Shown: in pieces, positions 24,045 to 35,803 of the stretch
Layout of the letters: every line of letters begins with the position of its first letter
How positions within the stretch are numbered: position 1 is the first letter of the stretch
Source of the DNA: Diphasiastrum complanatum
Lineage: Eukaryota; Streptophyta; Lycopodiopsida; Lycopodiales; Lycopodiaceae
DNA: 64,000 bases
Direction of reading: 5' to 3'
NCBI GenBank assembly: GCA_029204225.1
Contig: CM055097.1
Span: 51,060,195 to 51,124,194 of the forward strand
Position numbers and translations under genes: made by a program
Notes under the pieces: generated by a model
What the model was told of the DNA's origin: nothing
Database searches by the model: none
Seen by the model: the letters and a program-made list of their open reading frames with translations, nothing else

Positions 24045-24250
24045 CTAGAGTACATCTATCTACAACACCAAGTGCTAATCTTAACTTGATAAATGAATTC
24101 TTTGGAAAGGACTTGGTGAGAATATCAACTATACATATTGAAGAAGAAACATGTTGGAGCTTGATTTCTTTGGCTTGCACCTTCTCACTCACGAAGTGGT
24201 GAGCAATCTTGATGCGCTTGCTTCTAGCATGGAATTAGACACGAGAAAGT
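24045..24250 (-). pseudogene. Copia RNase H C-terminal fragment
   Basis: On the minus strand: HARSKRIKIAHHFVSEKVQA, then KEIKLQHVSSSICIVDILTK and FIKLRLALGV. This is the end of the copia RNase H domain (canonical HARSKHIEIxxHFVREKV ... DIxTK). Upstream pol is missing: the complete LTR at 24325 begins just beyond. Confidence 0.8.
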
Positions 24251-24324
24251 TAATCTAGATTGGCAATTTGACAAACAACAAGCATTAATAATCAAAAGCA
24301 TTGATCACATTGAAATCCGAGCCC

Positions 24325-25061
24325 TGTGAAGAATTGAAAAAGATTATCTATGTTAGATATAGGGGTCTTATGTTTTTTCATATCAAGCATCTAGGTGTAG
24401 GATGTTGATAGGAACAAATTTGGCATAGATGGCAAATTATGCATTTTCACTTGTAATGCCACTATTGAGCCAAAATAGAGTAAGAGGCTAAACTTGTGCC
24501 AATTAGAGTGTAGACAAGTGTAATGCTTTTGTTTGATGAGTTCTAAGAGGTCCAATAGGATTTAGAGGTGGAACCATGTGAGGTCCAATAGGAATTTGAG
24601 GTTTGCTTGAATATAGTCCAATAGAATTAAGAGGTGCATGGATCAATGGTCCAGTAGGATTAAGAGATGACAAAGTGTGCTCTAATCATAGTTAAGCATA
24701 GTGGTAGCTTGTGGATCTACTAGTATCATTGTACTCCTCATTTTGGATCTAATTGATTTGGCGATTGTGTGGATTTTGAGTGTCATTGGATTTCTAGCTT
24801 TCTCTCTCTACCCGAGAGCTCATGATGGTTTTTCTCTCTCTACCTGAGAAGAGAAGCTTGTTTTTACTTAGAATAATTTTTGAATACTTCCCACACGTGT
24901 GAGTGAGAGTTGGAAGTGATTGAATGCATGTAGTAGTGTGTTTTTGCCATAGAATCAAAGATAGATCTTGAATCTCAATCTAGTCTTAATCTTGGTGCAT
25001 CTACACACCTTAGGAGATCACAAGTACATGTTGTGGACAATCCACACATGTGAAATCAACA
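24325..25061 (+). mobile_element. Copia LTR, same family as the 58-64 kb element
   Basis: It starts TGTGAAGAATTGAAAAAGAT and ends GTGAAATCAACA, and is alignable throughout with the LTRs at 57965-58699 and 63264-63997. The following primer site is damaged: TGGTATCA joins directly to CCATGCATTTTG, a deletion of about 17 bases relative to 58700. It carries CCCACACGTGTGAG at about 24890. Confidence 0.9.
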
Positions 25062-25793
25062 TGGTATCACCATGCATTTTGATCCATTTAAGTGAAAATT
25101 ATTCATCAATCTTGAGCTAGAAATTGTCAAGGTCCATTTTCCTAGCTATCTTGTTCAATTTTGGATCAAAAGAGATCAAACGGACATTGATTGGGTCTGA
25201 CCTGTACGGAATCAAGTGCTCAGACACGTGTGAGGAACATCCATTTTAGTTTGGAAGTTCTCTCTTATGCTTGATCCATTTATCTTGCTTGATAGCTTGT
25301 TTTGAAGCTATTTTTGTTTAGTTTCTGAAGCAATCAGTTTTATTCAATTTGGTTGAGCCAATCGGAAGTTATAAGCTTTTGAAGAGGGTTAGGTAGGGCA
25401 CCTAGACCTGGGTGGACACATTTGGTTTGGTCAAGAGATTGCTTGGTTGATCCAAAATCACAGTTGTATGCTTACCAATCTCATCTATATGTGATCTAGG
25501 CACTGTTTTGAGATCTTAGCCATTTTGTTTCATGCAATATCATTGTATTTGAGTCAAATTTGGTTTCTTAGTATACTTCACACGTGCTAAGAGTGTTTGA
25601 TCCTAACTTTGCCCATACTCCATCATTTGATGTGAAATAGATCTTGTTTTAGAGAGATTTGTGTAGCTAGTGAGAATCAATTCACAAATAGTTGCAAGAT
25701 CTTTCATAGGAGGAGATAGTACTCTACTATTGGATCCTATTGAGAGTGTGTAGCAACATTTATTGTTTATCATTTGAGTTTTCTTCAATTCAA
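25062..25793 (+). mobile_element. Copia 5' leader
   Basis: The untranslated leader between LTR and gag is nearly identical to 58712-59443. It holds ACACGTG motifs near 25215 and 25580 but no gene. Confidence 0.8.
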
Positions 25794-26197
25794 ATGTCTT
25801 CAATGGGTTCATCCTTGTTGGAACCAAGTGAAAGATTGTCCACTTCAAACTATTCAATTTGGAAAATGAGGATGGAGTCCATCTTGATCCTTCAAGACAT
25901 GATGGACATAGTTATTGGCCTTGAAGAAGAACCACAAGTTCTTCAAGAGGCTCAAAAATTCAAAAAGAGAGCTAGGATGGCTCTCCACTACATTAAGATG
26001 AATGTCTCTAATGAGATATTGAGGGAGATAGGTACTTGTTCAACAACCAAAGAAGCTTGGGATTGTCTCAAGACTATCTATGAGGCTAAGAATACCTCTA
26101 GGCATCTCACTCTTAGGAATCTAATCTTTCAAAGTAGCCAAAAGAGTGATGAGAGTGCATCTAGTTATGTTTTGAGAGTAAAAGATGTTCATAGAGA
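25794..26197 (+). pseudogene. Copia gag N-terminal half, truncated
   Basis: ATG at 25794 opens MSSMGSSLLEPSERLSTSNY, then SIWKMRMESILILQDMMDIV. The frame is open through the conserved KEAWDCLKTIYEAKNTSR and SYVLRVKDVHRE. Then, mid-codon, the sequence becomes LTR of a different family (AAATAGGGTTTGGACCTG at about 26198). The zinc knuckle is therefore absent. Confidence 0.88.
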
Positions 26198-26594
26198 ACA
26201 AATAGGGTTTGGACCTGATATAAAAGGATGTAACTCGTGGAGAGAGTCATCTTCTCTCTTCTGTATCTCATTTCATGCTTATACATGGTTCTCTTGGGTT
26301 CTACTATCCATTGGTGCACTATCTTGGTGATTGCTTGCAATTCTATGTGTAGAATGATCTGTATTTGTTATTTTTGGATCCACACGTGTGAAATATAGTA
26401 GCTTGGTGGTTTTGTACGGACAGCAACAATACATAATCATTTCATTCAAGTTTGATCAAGTTCTATTAGTGTTTGCATCTCAAATTGTGCGTAGATGCTG
26501 ATTTTTCTACATTGGTGAAATTGGTAGTGTATTTCTCTTTCTAACCAAAGATCATTCAAGTAGATTGGATCTTAAGGATCTGAAATCTTTCACA
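26198..26594 (+). mobile_element. 5'-truncated copia LTR (element A)
   Basis: It matches the right-hand 400 bases of the complete LTR at 28723-29368, including the TATA-like TATAAAAGG, and ends AAATCTTTCACA. About 250 bases are missing at its left, where it abuts foreign gag. A CCACACGTGTGAA palindrome lies at about 26380. Confidence 0.88.
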
Positions 26595-26606
26595 TGGTAT
26601 CAGAGC
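26595..26606 (+). promoter_or_regulatory. Primer-binding site of element A
   Basis: TGGTATCAGAGC lies immediately after the LTR. It is the usual copia primer site, complementary to the 3' end of initiator-Met tRNA. Confidence 0.9.
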
Positions 26607-26937
26607 TTGTGTTTCAGGTTATGAAGGAGGAAATCAGATCTATCAATGATTTGGTGAAGATATCAAGTCTAGGGCATGCTAGAGAGGATTCTACACCAAA
26701 ATCAGATTTTTTGCTTTTGTAGATTGGATCTTTTGTAGATCAAAACACTATATAGGTCAATATACTTGTTCAATTTTGTTTTTTAAATTCACATGCTAGA
26801 TTTGGCCGATTTTTGGATCATTGGTTCAGCCTAAGTGGTGGCTTATAGATTGCATATCAAATTTTCAGCATTTGCATGTAGATTTGGAATAGTCAATTTT
26901 TTGTGATTTTGTCAAAACCCTAATTTTGATTGGATCT

Positions 26938-27567
26938 CTAGATAGTGAGGTTGCTGGACTTCATTTGAGTGTGTTTCAATCTTAGGAACTGGCAAAAGTC
27001 ATTAGATTGAGGATAGATCATAGGTTGATCAAGATTCCATGAACTTGGCAAAGTCTTTTGAATAGCAATACTTTGAACAATGTTATCATGAGCATCCAAC
27101 AAGCCATTAAGAATCACTTGAATAAGCTCTCCTTCCTTAATGCTTTCATCTATGCAAGCTAACTCATCATTCAATGCTTTCATTCTCAAAACAAAAGTAC
27201 TTGGACTTTCTTCATTCTTTTGCAAACAAGAAAAGATTTGCCTTCTTAGAGTCAACACTCTAGAAGTAGACTTGGATTCATAAAGCTTCTTCAATGAATT
27301 CCAAGCTTCCAAAGATGATGTGCACTTACCAACTTTCTTGAGAAGTTCATTGGTAACATTCATCTTTATCATGTGTAGAGCCTTCTTGGCCCTCTTGTCA
27401 TACCTCAATTGATCTTGTTGTGTTGTCGGTCTCTCCTCCAAACCTACAACAATATCCAAAACATCATTCATCTCAAGAAGTGACTCCATCCTCACTTTCC
27501 ATAATGAATAGTTACTTGAGGTAAGCCTATCATTGGCTTCCAACATGACTCCAATTGAGGTTGCCAT
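26938..27567 (-). pseudogene. Antisense copia gag fragment inside element A
   Basis: On the minus strand, MATSIGVMLEANDRLTSSNY then SLWKVRMESLLEMNDVLDIV and onward is a copia gag of about 170 conserved residues. It stays open through ELIQVILNGLLDAHDNIVQS and diverges near 27050, before any zinc knuckle. It lies opposite to element A's LTRs and is a different gag subfamily. The sequence upstream of its ATG (27568-27725) could be its leader. Confidence 0.88.
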
Positions 27568-27726
27568 GTAGAAATGACTTGATCTTCTCTTTCAACCTGC
27601 TTCAATGCACAAAGCACTCCTTTGAACAACAACAAATGCTTTCAAAAGAAATCACCAAGATTTGAAACTATCTCACAAATTCTCTTCTAGCACTTATCCA
27701 AGCAAATCAACACATAGAACCTACTC

Positions 27727-28141
27727 ATGGATTTCCAAGGTTTGATGATTTCTTGTGGCAAGATGAAGATGGAGGCTCATTCATGGAGTATCATGGTGGA
27801 TACAAGGCAACAAAGGACAAAGGAGGAGGAGACATGCAAGCAAAAGTTGATCACTCACATTTATTGTTTGTTTGCTGTATTTTTCCAGAGAGTTCAGAGT
27901 TGGAAGCATGGTGGAATCATTTCATTTACATTCTATTTGATTCTTCATGTTCTAGTCACATTTTTACATGTAAAATTGATGTAAGAAATAGTGAAGCATC
28001 CCAAGTGGACACTATTCTCTATATCAATTATGGTTGTTTCTATTTTGAGCATTACATGATCATTGAAAGGAGATCTATTCTTAGGAAGAAGATCATTCTT
28101 ATGATGGATCAAAGTTCTATTGGCAAAAACTATGCTAGGAG
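27727..28141 (+). other. Unassigned internal sequence of element A
   Basis: One plus-strand frame is open for over 130 codons (FPRFDDFLWQDEDGGSFMEY, then HGGYKATKDKGGGDM). It matches no copia domain I recognise and ends at the RNase H junction. It may be an inserted fragment. Confidence 0.3.
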
Positions 28142-28727
28142 CATTGGAAGCTAGGAAAGCGAGTTTTGAGGTACATCACTGGAACTCGAGATTTTGGCAT
28201 ATTGTATGAGGGATCATCACCTAATCTTTTTGGATTTTCAGATTCGGACTATGCTGGAGATGTAATGGATAGGAAATCCATTAGTTCTTATTGTATTTTC
28301 ATAGGTGATGGAGCTATATCATGGATGTCAAAGAAACAAGCCACTATCTCATTGTCATCTAGTGAGGCCGAGTACAAAGCTCTTACACATTGCACAAAGG
28401 AGATGGTATGGATCAAGAGGATGATCAAGGATTTTCACTTGCTGGATTTTTCAGAGAGCCCAATCATCTTTTGTGACAATCAATCAGCCCAGAAGAATGG
28501 CATCCAATCCTATCTTTCATGCTAGGAGCAAGCATATTGAGATACAATATCATTTTGTGAGGGAGCGAGTCATTGCAAAGGAGGTGGAGCTTCAACATGT
28601 GTCTTCAAGGGAATGTGTAGCTGATATCTTCACCAAAGCATTGGGAAAATACTTGTTCATGAAGCATAGGACTTCACTTGGAGTATTATCAAAGTCTATG
28701 CTAAAACTAGTTGAAGAGGGAGTGTGA
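28142..28727 (+). pseudogene. Copia RNase H of element A, frameshifted
   Basis: HWKLGKRVLRYITGTRDFGI leads into FSDSDYAGD, SKKQATISLSSSEAEYKAL and WIKRMIKDFHLL, the copia RNase H domain. At about 28493 a short indel shifts the frame (AQK|NGIQS instead of AQKLASNP). It resumes as NPIFHARSKHIEIQYHFVRE and DIFTKALGKYLFMKHR, ending MLKLVEEGV just before the LTR. Integrase and most of RT are missing. Confidence 0.9.
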
Positions 28728-29368
28728 AAGATTCAACTAGTTTCATCACATTTTGCAATATTTTCATATTTGGCATATTGAGGCCAAAACTTGTTTTAGA
28801 CTTAGAGGTTGACTTTTCAAAGTTCATTAGTATAAATTTCATTTGAACACTTTTTGAAAGTGTGGGAAAGATAGAATGCGAGTTTGAGTAGATTCAATTT
28901 GAATAAGTTGGGTACATTGAATCTAGATCCAAAATTGGTAGGGTTAGCATTTTGGTGGGAAAGCCAAGTGGCCAAATAGGGTTTGGACCTGTTATAAAAG
29001 GATGTAACTCGTGGAGAGAGTCATCTTCTCTCTTCTGTATCTCATTTCATGCTTATACATGGTTCTCTTGGGTTCTACTATCCATTGGTGCACTATCTTG
29101 GTGATTGCTTGCAATTCTATGTGTAGAATGATCTATATTTGCTATTTTTGGATCCACATTTGTGAAATACAGTAGCTTGCTGGTTTTGTATGGAAAACAA
29201 CAGTACATAATCATTTCATTCAAGTTTGATCAAGTTCTATTAGTGTTTGCATCTCAAATTGTGCGTAGATGCTGATTTTTCTACATTGGTGAAATTGGTA
29301 GTGTATTTCTCTTTCTAACCAAAGATCATTCAAGTAGATTGGATCTTAAGGATCTGAAATCTTTCACA
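28723..29368 (+). mobile_element. 3' LTR of element A (complete)
   Basis: A 646-base LTR with perfect 11-base terminal inverted repeats: TGTGAAAGATT at the start, AATCTTTCACA at the end. It is preceded by a purine tract (GAAGAGGGAG). A TATAAAAGG box is at about 28996. The ACACGTGTGAA palindrome seen in the 5' copy is changed to ACATTTGTGAA here. Confidence 0.93.
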
Positions 29369-31690
29369 TGGAATACCAACTCTTTTTCTTTGTATGTGGA
29401 ATAACAATTGGATGGAAAATGGTAGGAACTGACACTAGGTTAAATTCATAATGCATGCCAGCTCTAACGGTCGATGTGGCAGACACAAAAAGTTGTGAAA
29501 TTTATTAGGAAGATATCCCACTACCAGTAATCACTGCCTAGAGATAGCCGCTAGTAATCCAACAATCACTGCCTAAAGATAGCTGCTAGTAATGAATGTC
29601 ACGACATATGTACAGTTGTGAATATATGATAATGCTATTGAGCTTTTCCAAAAAAAACAAAATTGCCTTGAATTCTTCTAGGTTAATTTTTAAGCCTGGA
29701 GCGACATGTAGTTCAGTTGTTGCGGAAAAATATTTTTAAATTAGCCAATAATAAATTGTTGGTTTAATTTATGATCCTTACATTCTCTTTTCCATCAAAA
29801 TATATACATGGAAAAAACCATCCATCGAAAAAATATAGCTACAGTGTCAAATTAATCTACTACTTGCCTCAGATCTCAAATCTCATAAATGTAGATATTT
29901 GATAGGCGTTTCGATGTATGGTAGAACCTCTCCACGTTTCTTGAAATGCAAGCAGTTTGCAAAGCCTAGAGCTCGATAATCTGCCTGTGGGACGCTAACC
30001 ATTATTAGTATAGATTTGCCTGTGGGGCGCTGGCTAGGGCAAATCTGTGGTTCATGTAAGCCATTATTAGCATTAATTCTCCTAGTTAATGTTATCAATT
30101 TCAACTCAACATCTTTAACGTGCTACTACACACTCTATGAAGTTGAACATTTACATGTAAGCATTCCTTGGTGTAGAATTCTCTCTCTTCGGACTACTTT
30201 TTCTCTCCTGAGTTCTATTGATCAGCTTCCAAATTCAAGGTTTCATGGCAACCATAAGGATCATGTTTCGTGATGTGGAATTCTTCTATGGAGAGGATGG
30301 AGATAGCACAAGGATTGCGGAGGATGTGATCAACACACAATTTTCACTGGCAAATCAGAACTTTTGGGCCTATCATTTTGAATAAGCGCTTGAAATGCAC
30401 ACTTTTGTGCGCATTTTCTGAGGACTCTAGTGTTAAAAAAAATTTCATCTAAAATCTATAAGGGATAGCATCAATGCAAAGAAGGAAAGGCTCAATGTAA
30501 GCTGCCTTTGGCAGGAAGAGAGAGCCTAAATAATTTTGACTTGCTTGTAGCCATATCCTATGACACATGGCAAAAAAAATAATTTACTAGTTTTATAAAT
30601 GAAGCTAACACCTTTTGAACCACATTCTAGGTCAATAGCATTTTGACTTGCACAAAAATAAAGGAGGAGCCTATATAGCTATGAAATTCACACAGGAATG
30701 AACTATTTAGAGAGGAGAAAAATGAGTTTGTTTTTTCTTTTCTTTTTATGGTACACATTCTACTGACACTAGAAAATATGAAAGCCCACAAGACAACCTT
30801 GTCCAAAGAGAAAAAAATTTCCTACAAAGGAGCACCACCCACCAGATCACCCACATCCAAATTTGATGAAAAGGGTTTAGCCTATCACTCATTAGACAAA
30901 GAGGAGCAGGTCCCAAGCACACTCTAGGTTATTTTAATGCCAAAGAAAAACACTGACAATAACTGGTCGGGTAAAGGCCAGTTGATATTGGAGAACACTA
31001 TGTTTAGGCATTAAACAATTTCTAGGATGGAAATAGACAAGGGGCCCTACATGTATACAAGGCCTATCACTTAGTAGAAAAGAAACTGTTTAAAATGAGC
31101 ATTTAAGGACCTTGAATTGATCTATTATGATCTACATGCATGAGATATTGCACACTACCAACTCAAATTTCACTATGCTATCAAACAAGATTTGGATTTT
31201 GGCAAGAGCTCTTATACACAAAAAGTAATCATCCATCAAAGACAAGCAAGTTTCATACATATGAGTGAAAAAACTAAGTGTTACTCAAGATTTTAAAGAG
31301 ATAAAATATTCCAACTCTTGGCTAGGTAGAGAAAAAGTATGAGCTTTTAGATAGAGAGAGAATATGTAAGAGTTTGAAACACCAAAATAATTCTATCTCT
31401 ACAAAATGTGATGAGTATAATGAGAGCTCACTCCATATAGTGGTGGATTTTTTACTCTAAAGAAGTATGTGGTGACCGCTTAACATGATTGGGCCCCTCA
31501 TTATGCACCTCTCAATATGATTGGACCTCAAAAATCAATAAGATGAGGATTTAGATTAAGATGCACCACTTGCATTTTTACATTCCTTCAAGTTGGACAT
31601 GGGATACCCTCTCATGGAGGTCACCTAGCTTATGCCAAATCAACATAATGATATGTACATAAAAATGGTGGATGTAGCTTGGAATATAAT
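29369..31690. other. Gene-poor stretch
   Basis: About 2.3 kb with no supported gene. Its right part (roughly 31000-31700) probably includes the LTR of the antisense copia remnant that starts at 31702. Confidence 0.45.
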
Positions 31691-31702
31691 TATATTTTCA
31701 CA

Positions 31703-32760
31703 CTCCTCAAAAGAGGGCTAGGTATGCAACACAGATCCACTAAAAACTCCTAAGGCTAATCTATGCTTGATAAATGAAGCCTTAAGCAAAGTTTTAGTGA
31801 GAAGATCAACTACAAATGATAATGTATCCACATGATCCAAGACGATGTCCTTTGCTTGAACTTTTTCCCTCATAAAGTGATGTGCCACCTCGATCTGCTT
31901 GCTCATTAAGATTTGAAGCAAGGCCTTGGGATGAAATGTTGTCACACATGATTATGAGAATATCTTCAAGATTGATACTAAGCTCCACAAGAAGGCGCTT
32001 GATCCATAAAATCTCCTTGGTTGTAGGTGAGTGCCTTGTATTTAGCTTCAGTTGAGGAAAGTGAGATAGTGTCATGCTTCCTAGAGAGGCAAGAGATGGC
32101 TCCATCTCAAAAGAATATAAAAAATTCACTTGTGGACTTTCTATCAATCTTGTCACCTACAAAATCTGACCCAAGTTATAATGCAGAGATCCAAGATCTT
32201 TCATTTTTGCCTCATCAATGAGTTTGACATTGTTTTCACAAAATAATAATGTCATCTACATAAAGTACAAGGATGATCACATCACTATCTACAAACTTGA
32301 AGTAAAAAGATGGATCATACTCACTAAGAGTGAGATCTAGTGAGAGAAGGAAAGTATTAAGTTGAGAATACCAAGATCTTGGAGCTTGCTTGAGACCATA
32401 CAAGCTCTTGAAGAGTAAGCAAACCTTATCCTCTTGAGCTTACATGATAGATCCCTCGGGTTGGTACATGTAGATCACCTCCTCAAGATAGCCTTTCAGA
32501 AAAGCATTAGTCACATTCATTGGGTACACAAAACAATTGAAAAAAGATGATAAGACAATCAAAATTCTAATTGTAGTCATCTTTGCCATGGGAGCTAAGG
32601 TTTCATCATAATCTAGAACTTTGGCTTAACATATCCCTTTGCACAAAGCCTAACTTTATACTTACAATTGATAGAACCATATTGATTATATCTGAGTCTA
32701 ACCACCCAACCACCCATTTACAACAAAACCTTTTTTCTTCATTTACTTTCTCTCTCACTT
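31703..32760 (-). pseudogene. Decayed antisense copia RT-RNase H
   Basis: On the minus strand and in order: MNVTNAFLKGYLEEVIYMYQ (RT, about 32520-32455), LYVDDIIIL with the catalytic YVDD at 32262-32251, KEILWIKRLLVEL and CDNISSQ (RNase H), and QIEVAHHFMREKVQAKDIVL to FIKHRLALGVF. Many stops and frame changes. A purine tract (CCCTCTTTTGAGGAG) and TGTGAAAATATA at 31702 mark its own 3' LTR start. Confidence 0.85.
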
Positions 32761-32802
32761 TTTTACACAAATCTTACACACACAAACATATGTTGACATC
32801 CT

Positions 32803-32829
32803 AACACACACACACACACACACACACAT

Positions 32830-32927
<98 letters not shown>
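32803..32927. repeat. (AC)n microsatellite
   Basis: About 60 AC dinucleotides, interrupted once by ATGC, between the two antisense copia remnants. Confidence 0.95.
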
Positions 32928-32928
<1 letters not shown>

Positions 32929-33111
32929 TTTAACTCTCTTTATTCTCTTTCTTACTATATAGAAAAAAATTGAAGCAAAACACACAAAAGAAGTACTTGC
33001 AATCACCACAATGGAAGATAAATTAGTAGTAGAGCTAGTAGCAATGACAATGGAGTCACAAATCACAAGATCGCACCTCCAAAATGTGCACACACTTTCA
33101 AATATGAAGAA

Positions 33112-33761
33112 TGTGAAGAATTATGAATCATTAAGATCTGATCTATTCTCTTGATCTTTGATTTAGAAAGACAACACAGTCTACAACATTTGCAACGTAG
33201 AAAATCAACATCCACTTAATAAAAGAGATGCAAACTCAACAAGATATTGATCAAACATCAAACATATGACAAAATGAAGTGGTTTTTGTACAAAAACATT
33301 AAGCCACTGTATTTCACATGTGTGGATCTGAATATAGCATAATATGAGCATTCTACACACAAGATTGCAAGATATCACCAATATAGTGCACCAATGGATA
33401 GATAAACCCAAGAGAACTCATGTATAAGCATGAAATGAGATGTGAGAGAGAGAATGCTTCTCTTCCCACATGTGTATAGCTATATATAGTAGATACATGT
33501 CTCATGAATGACCTTGGTTTCCCTTCATATAAAAAACCCTACTATTCATATGGACTAGATTCAATGTCTCCAGCATTCAAATTTGAATCTACCAAACTTG
33601 ACCTCCTACTATTTCCCTCACCTTCTAAAAGTGATAATGCAAAAACATTTGAGCTAAAATAACTTTGAAATGACTATCTCTAAGTCTAAAATGTAAATTG
33701 GCCTCAATTGCCAAATAAACAAATATGACCAAAATATCAAACTAGTTGACAATTTCTCACA
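33112..33761 (-). mobile_element. 3' LTR of antisense copia element B
   Basis: A 650-base LTR on the minus strand, from TGTGAGAAATTGTCAACTAG (33761) to ATAATTCTTCACA (33112). It has imperfect terminal inverted repeats and is clearly related to the element A LTR in ends, length and the 'AGAATGCTCATA' region. It follows a purine tract (GAAGAGGGAG). Confidence 0.85.
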
Positions 33762-34493
33762 CTCCCTCTTCAACTACTTTTAGCATAGACTTTGAGAATA
33801 CTCCAAGTGAATTCCTATGCTTCATAAACAAGTCTTTTCCCAATGCTTTGGTGAATATATCAGCTACACATTCCCTTGAAGAAACATGTTGAAGCTCCAC
33901 CTCCTTTGTCACTTGCTCCCTCACAAAGTGATATGCCACCTCAATATGCTTGCTCCTAGCATGAAAGATAGGATTGCTTGCCAACTTTTGGGCTGTTAGG
34001 TTGTCACAAAAGATGATTGGGCTCTCTAAAAAATCCAGCAAGTGAAGATCCTTGATCATCCTCTTGATCCATACCATCTCTTTTGTGCAATAAGTAATGG
34101 CTTTGTACTCGGCCTCACTAGATGACAATGAGATAGTGTCTTGTTTCTTTGACATCCAAGATATATCTCTATCACCTATGAAAGTAAAATGTTCACTTAT
34201 GGATTTTCTATTCATTTGATCTCCAGAAAAGTCTAAATCTTAAAATCCAAACAAGTTAGGTGATGATCCCTCATACAATATGCCAAAATCTTGAGTTCCC
34301 ATGATGTATCTCAAAACTCTTTTCCCTAGCTTCCAATGCTCTTCACTAGGATCTTGTATAAATTGGATTAATCTACCAAAAAAATAGCTTAGATCTGGCC
34401 TTGTGATGGTGTGATAGATAAGTGAACCAACTAGATTTCTATAGAGAGTAATGTCCTTGAAAGATCTTTCATTACCTCTTATAGTTTGCTTTA
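33762..34493 (-). pseudogene. Copia RT end and RNase H of element B
   Basis: Minus strand: NLVGSLIYHTITRPDLSYFF then HWKLGKRVLRYIMGTQDFGI, a TAA at about 34238 where a Ser codon is expected, then DISWMSKKQDTISLSSSEAE, KHIEVAYHFVREQV and DIFTKALGKDLFMKHRNSLG to MLKVVEEGV. It is close to element A's RNase H (same subfamily). The 5' part ends abruptly where the LTR at 34494 begins. Confidence 0.9.
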
Positions 34494-35181
34494 TGTTAGA
34501 ATTTAGCAATTTTCACATGGTTTTTGATGAATATTAGACATCTATGTGGATCCACACGTGTGAGGACCTATCCACACGTGTGAGGACCTATCCACACGTG
34601 TGAAATGACACTTGTAATATTCAGATCCATTTTGATTAGCTTTCATTTGAGTCTAATATGACATCTCCTAAATTATAGGAGTTAGGTCCTAGATTGTAGG
34701 AATCTAGAAGGTCAACACAAACCACCAATGGATGATGTGGCAAACTTGATAGATCTTATCCAAAATGGATATGGATAAGTAAAATGAGATATCCCACACG
34801 TGCTGGATACAGCTTAGAGAGAGATTATGGTGATTTTGTACTTGATCCATGATGGATCCATTTTTGAGCTAATGATGAGAAATCTTGGTTTGTGGAGCTA
34901 TCATTGTGTTTTGACTCTCTTAAGCACTTTCTTTGTGGATGAATGCTTTGTAAATGATAAGTAAACTATTTCTCTGTTATTAGGCCGTACAGTAGCTGTA
35001 CTTCACACGTGTGAAGCCATGGATCATCTTTTTTGATTGTTCTTGCTTGGAATCACAAAGATTGTCAAGTAGAAGCTAGATTTGGAAGCTAGTCTTGATA
35101 TAGATCAAGATCCCAAGATACCAATCACTCTTTGTGATCATTTGTAGATCAATTTCAGTCCTTAAACTCTGAAATTTGACA
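34494..35181 (+). mobile_element. 5' LTR of copia element C
   Basis: It begins TGTTAGAATTTAGCAATTTT and ends GAAATTTGACA, about 688 bases. It holds three tandem copies of the 20-base unit TCCACACGTGTGAGGACCTA (from 34551, 34571 and 34591) and the 14-base palindrome TTCACACGTGTGAA at 35002. A primer-site remnant, TGGTATCGGGGCC, follows at 35182. Confidence 0.88.
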
Positions 35182-35803
35182 TGGTATCGGGGCCAAGTCA
35201 AAGAGCTTAGTTGATGATCCAAAAATCTTCATTTTGGTGAAAGCATTGGTGCTAGAGTCACTTTGAAGGAAGGCGACCTTTTCTAATAGTTTACTTGTGA
35301 TACTGAGGTTCAGATTAGTGTGTAAAGTTCATATGTACTTCTCACACGTGTGAGAGGCTGCTGGAGTTGTACTTTCACCAAAACTTTGTGTTTTTTCAAT
35401 ATTTAAGCTTCAAACAAGTTGTGTAGAGTGAAACTAGTGATGTGCTTATGAAAAACCATTGTTTCCATTATAGATTTGATGAGTGAATGGTGTTATAATC
35501 TTATTAAACCTACAAATCCTTGTGAGAGAGTTTGAGGCTTATGTTTTTAGTTCAAGAGTAAAACTAAAACCAATTCTAAACACCATAGGAAGGCATTGGC
35601 ACTTCCAAAAATCAAATCCAAGATTCTAAGTGAATAGATTGTGTAGAATACACTTTCCCAAATCTTTTTGAGTTCAAGATCATTATAGATCTTGCTTCTT
35701 GAGTGTAGTGAGATTCAAGAGAGTAGCATTTTAGCTAAATTATGAGAAAGGAAGAAGGGAGAGCCTTTGAATAGTACATTTGTTGTACTTGTTACTAGAT
35801 AGA

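Noticed and set aside
29369-31690. Short frames such as 30016-30273
   Set aside because: No motif, splice context or homology recognised.
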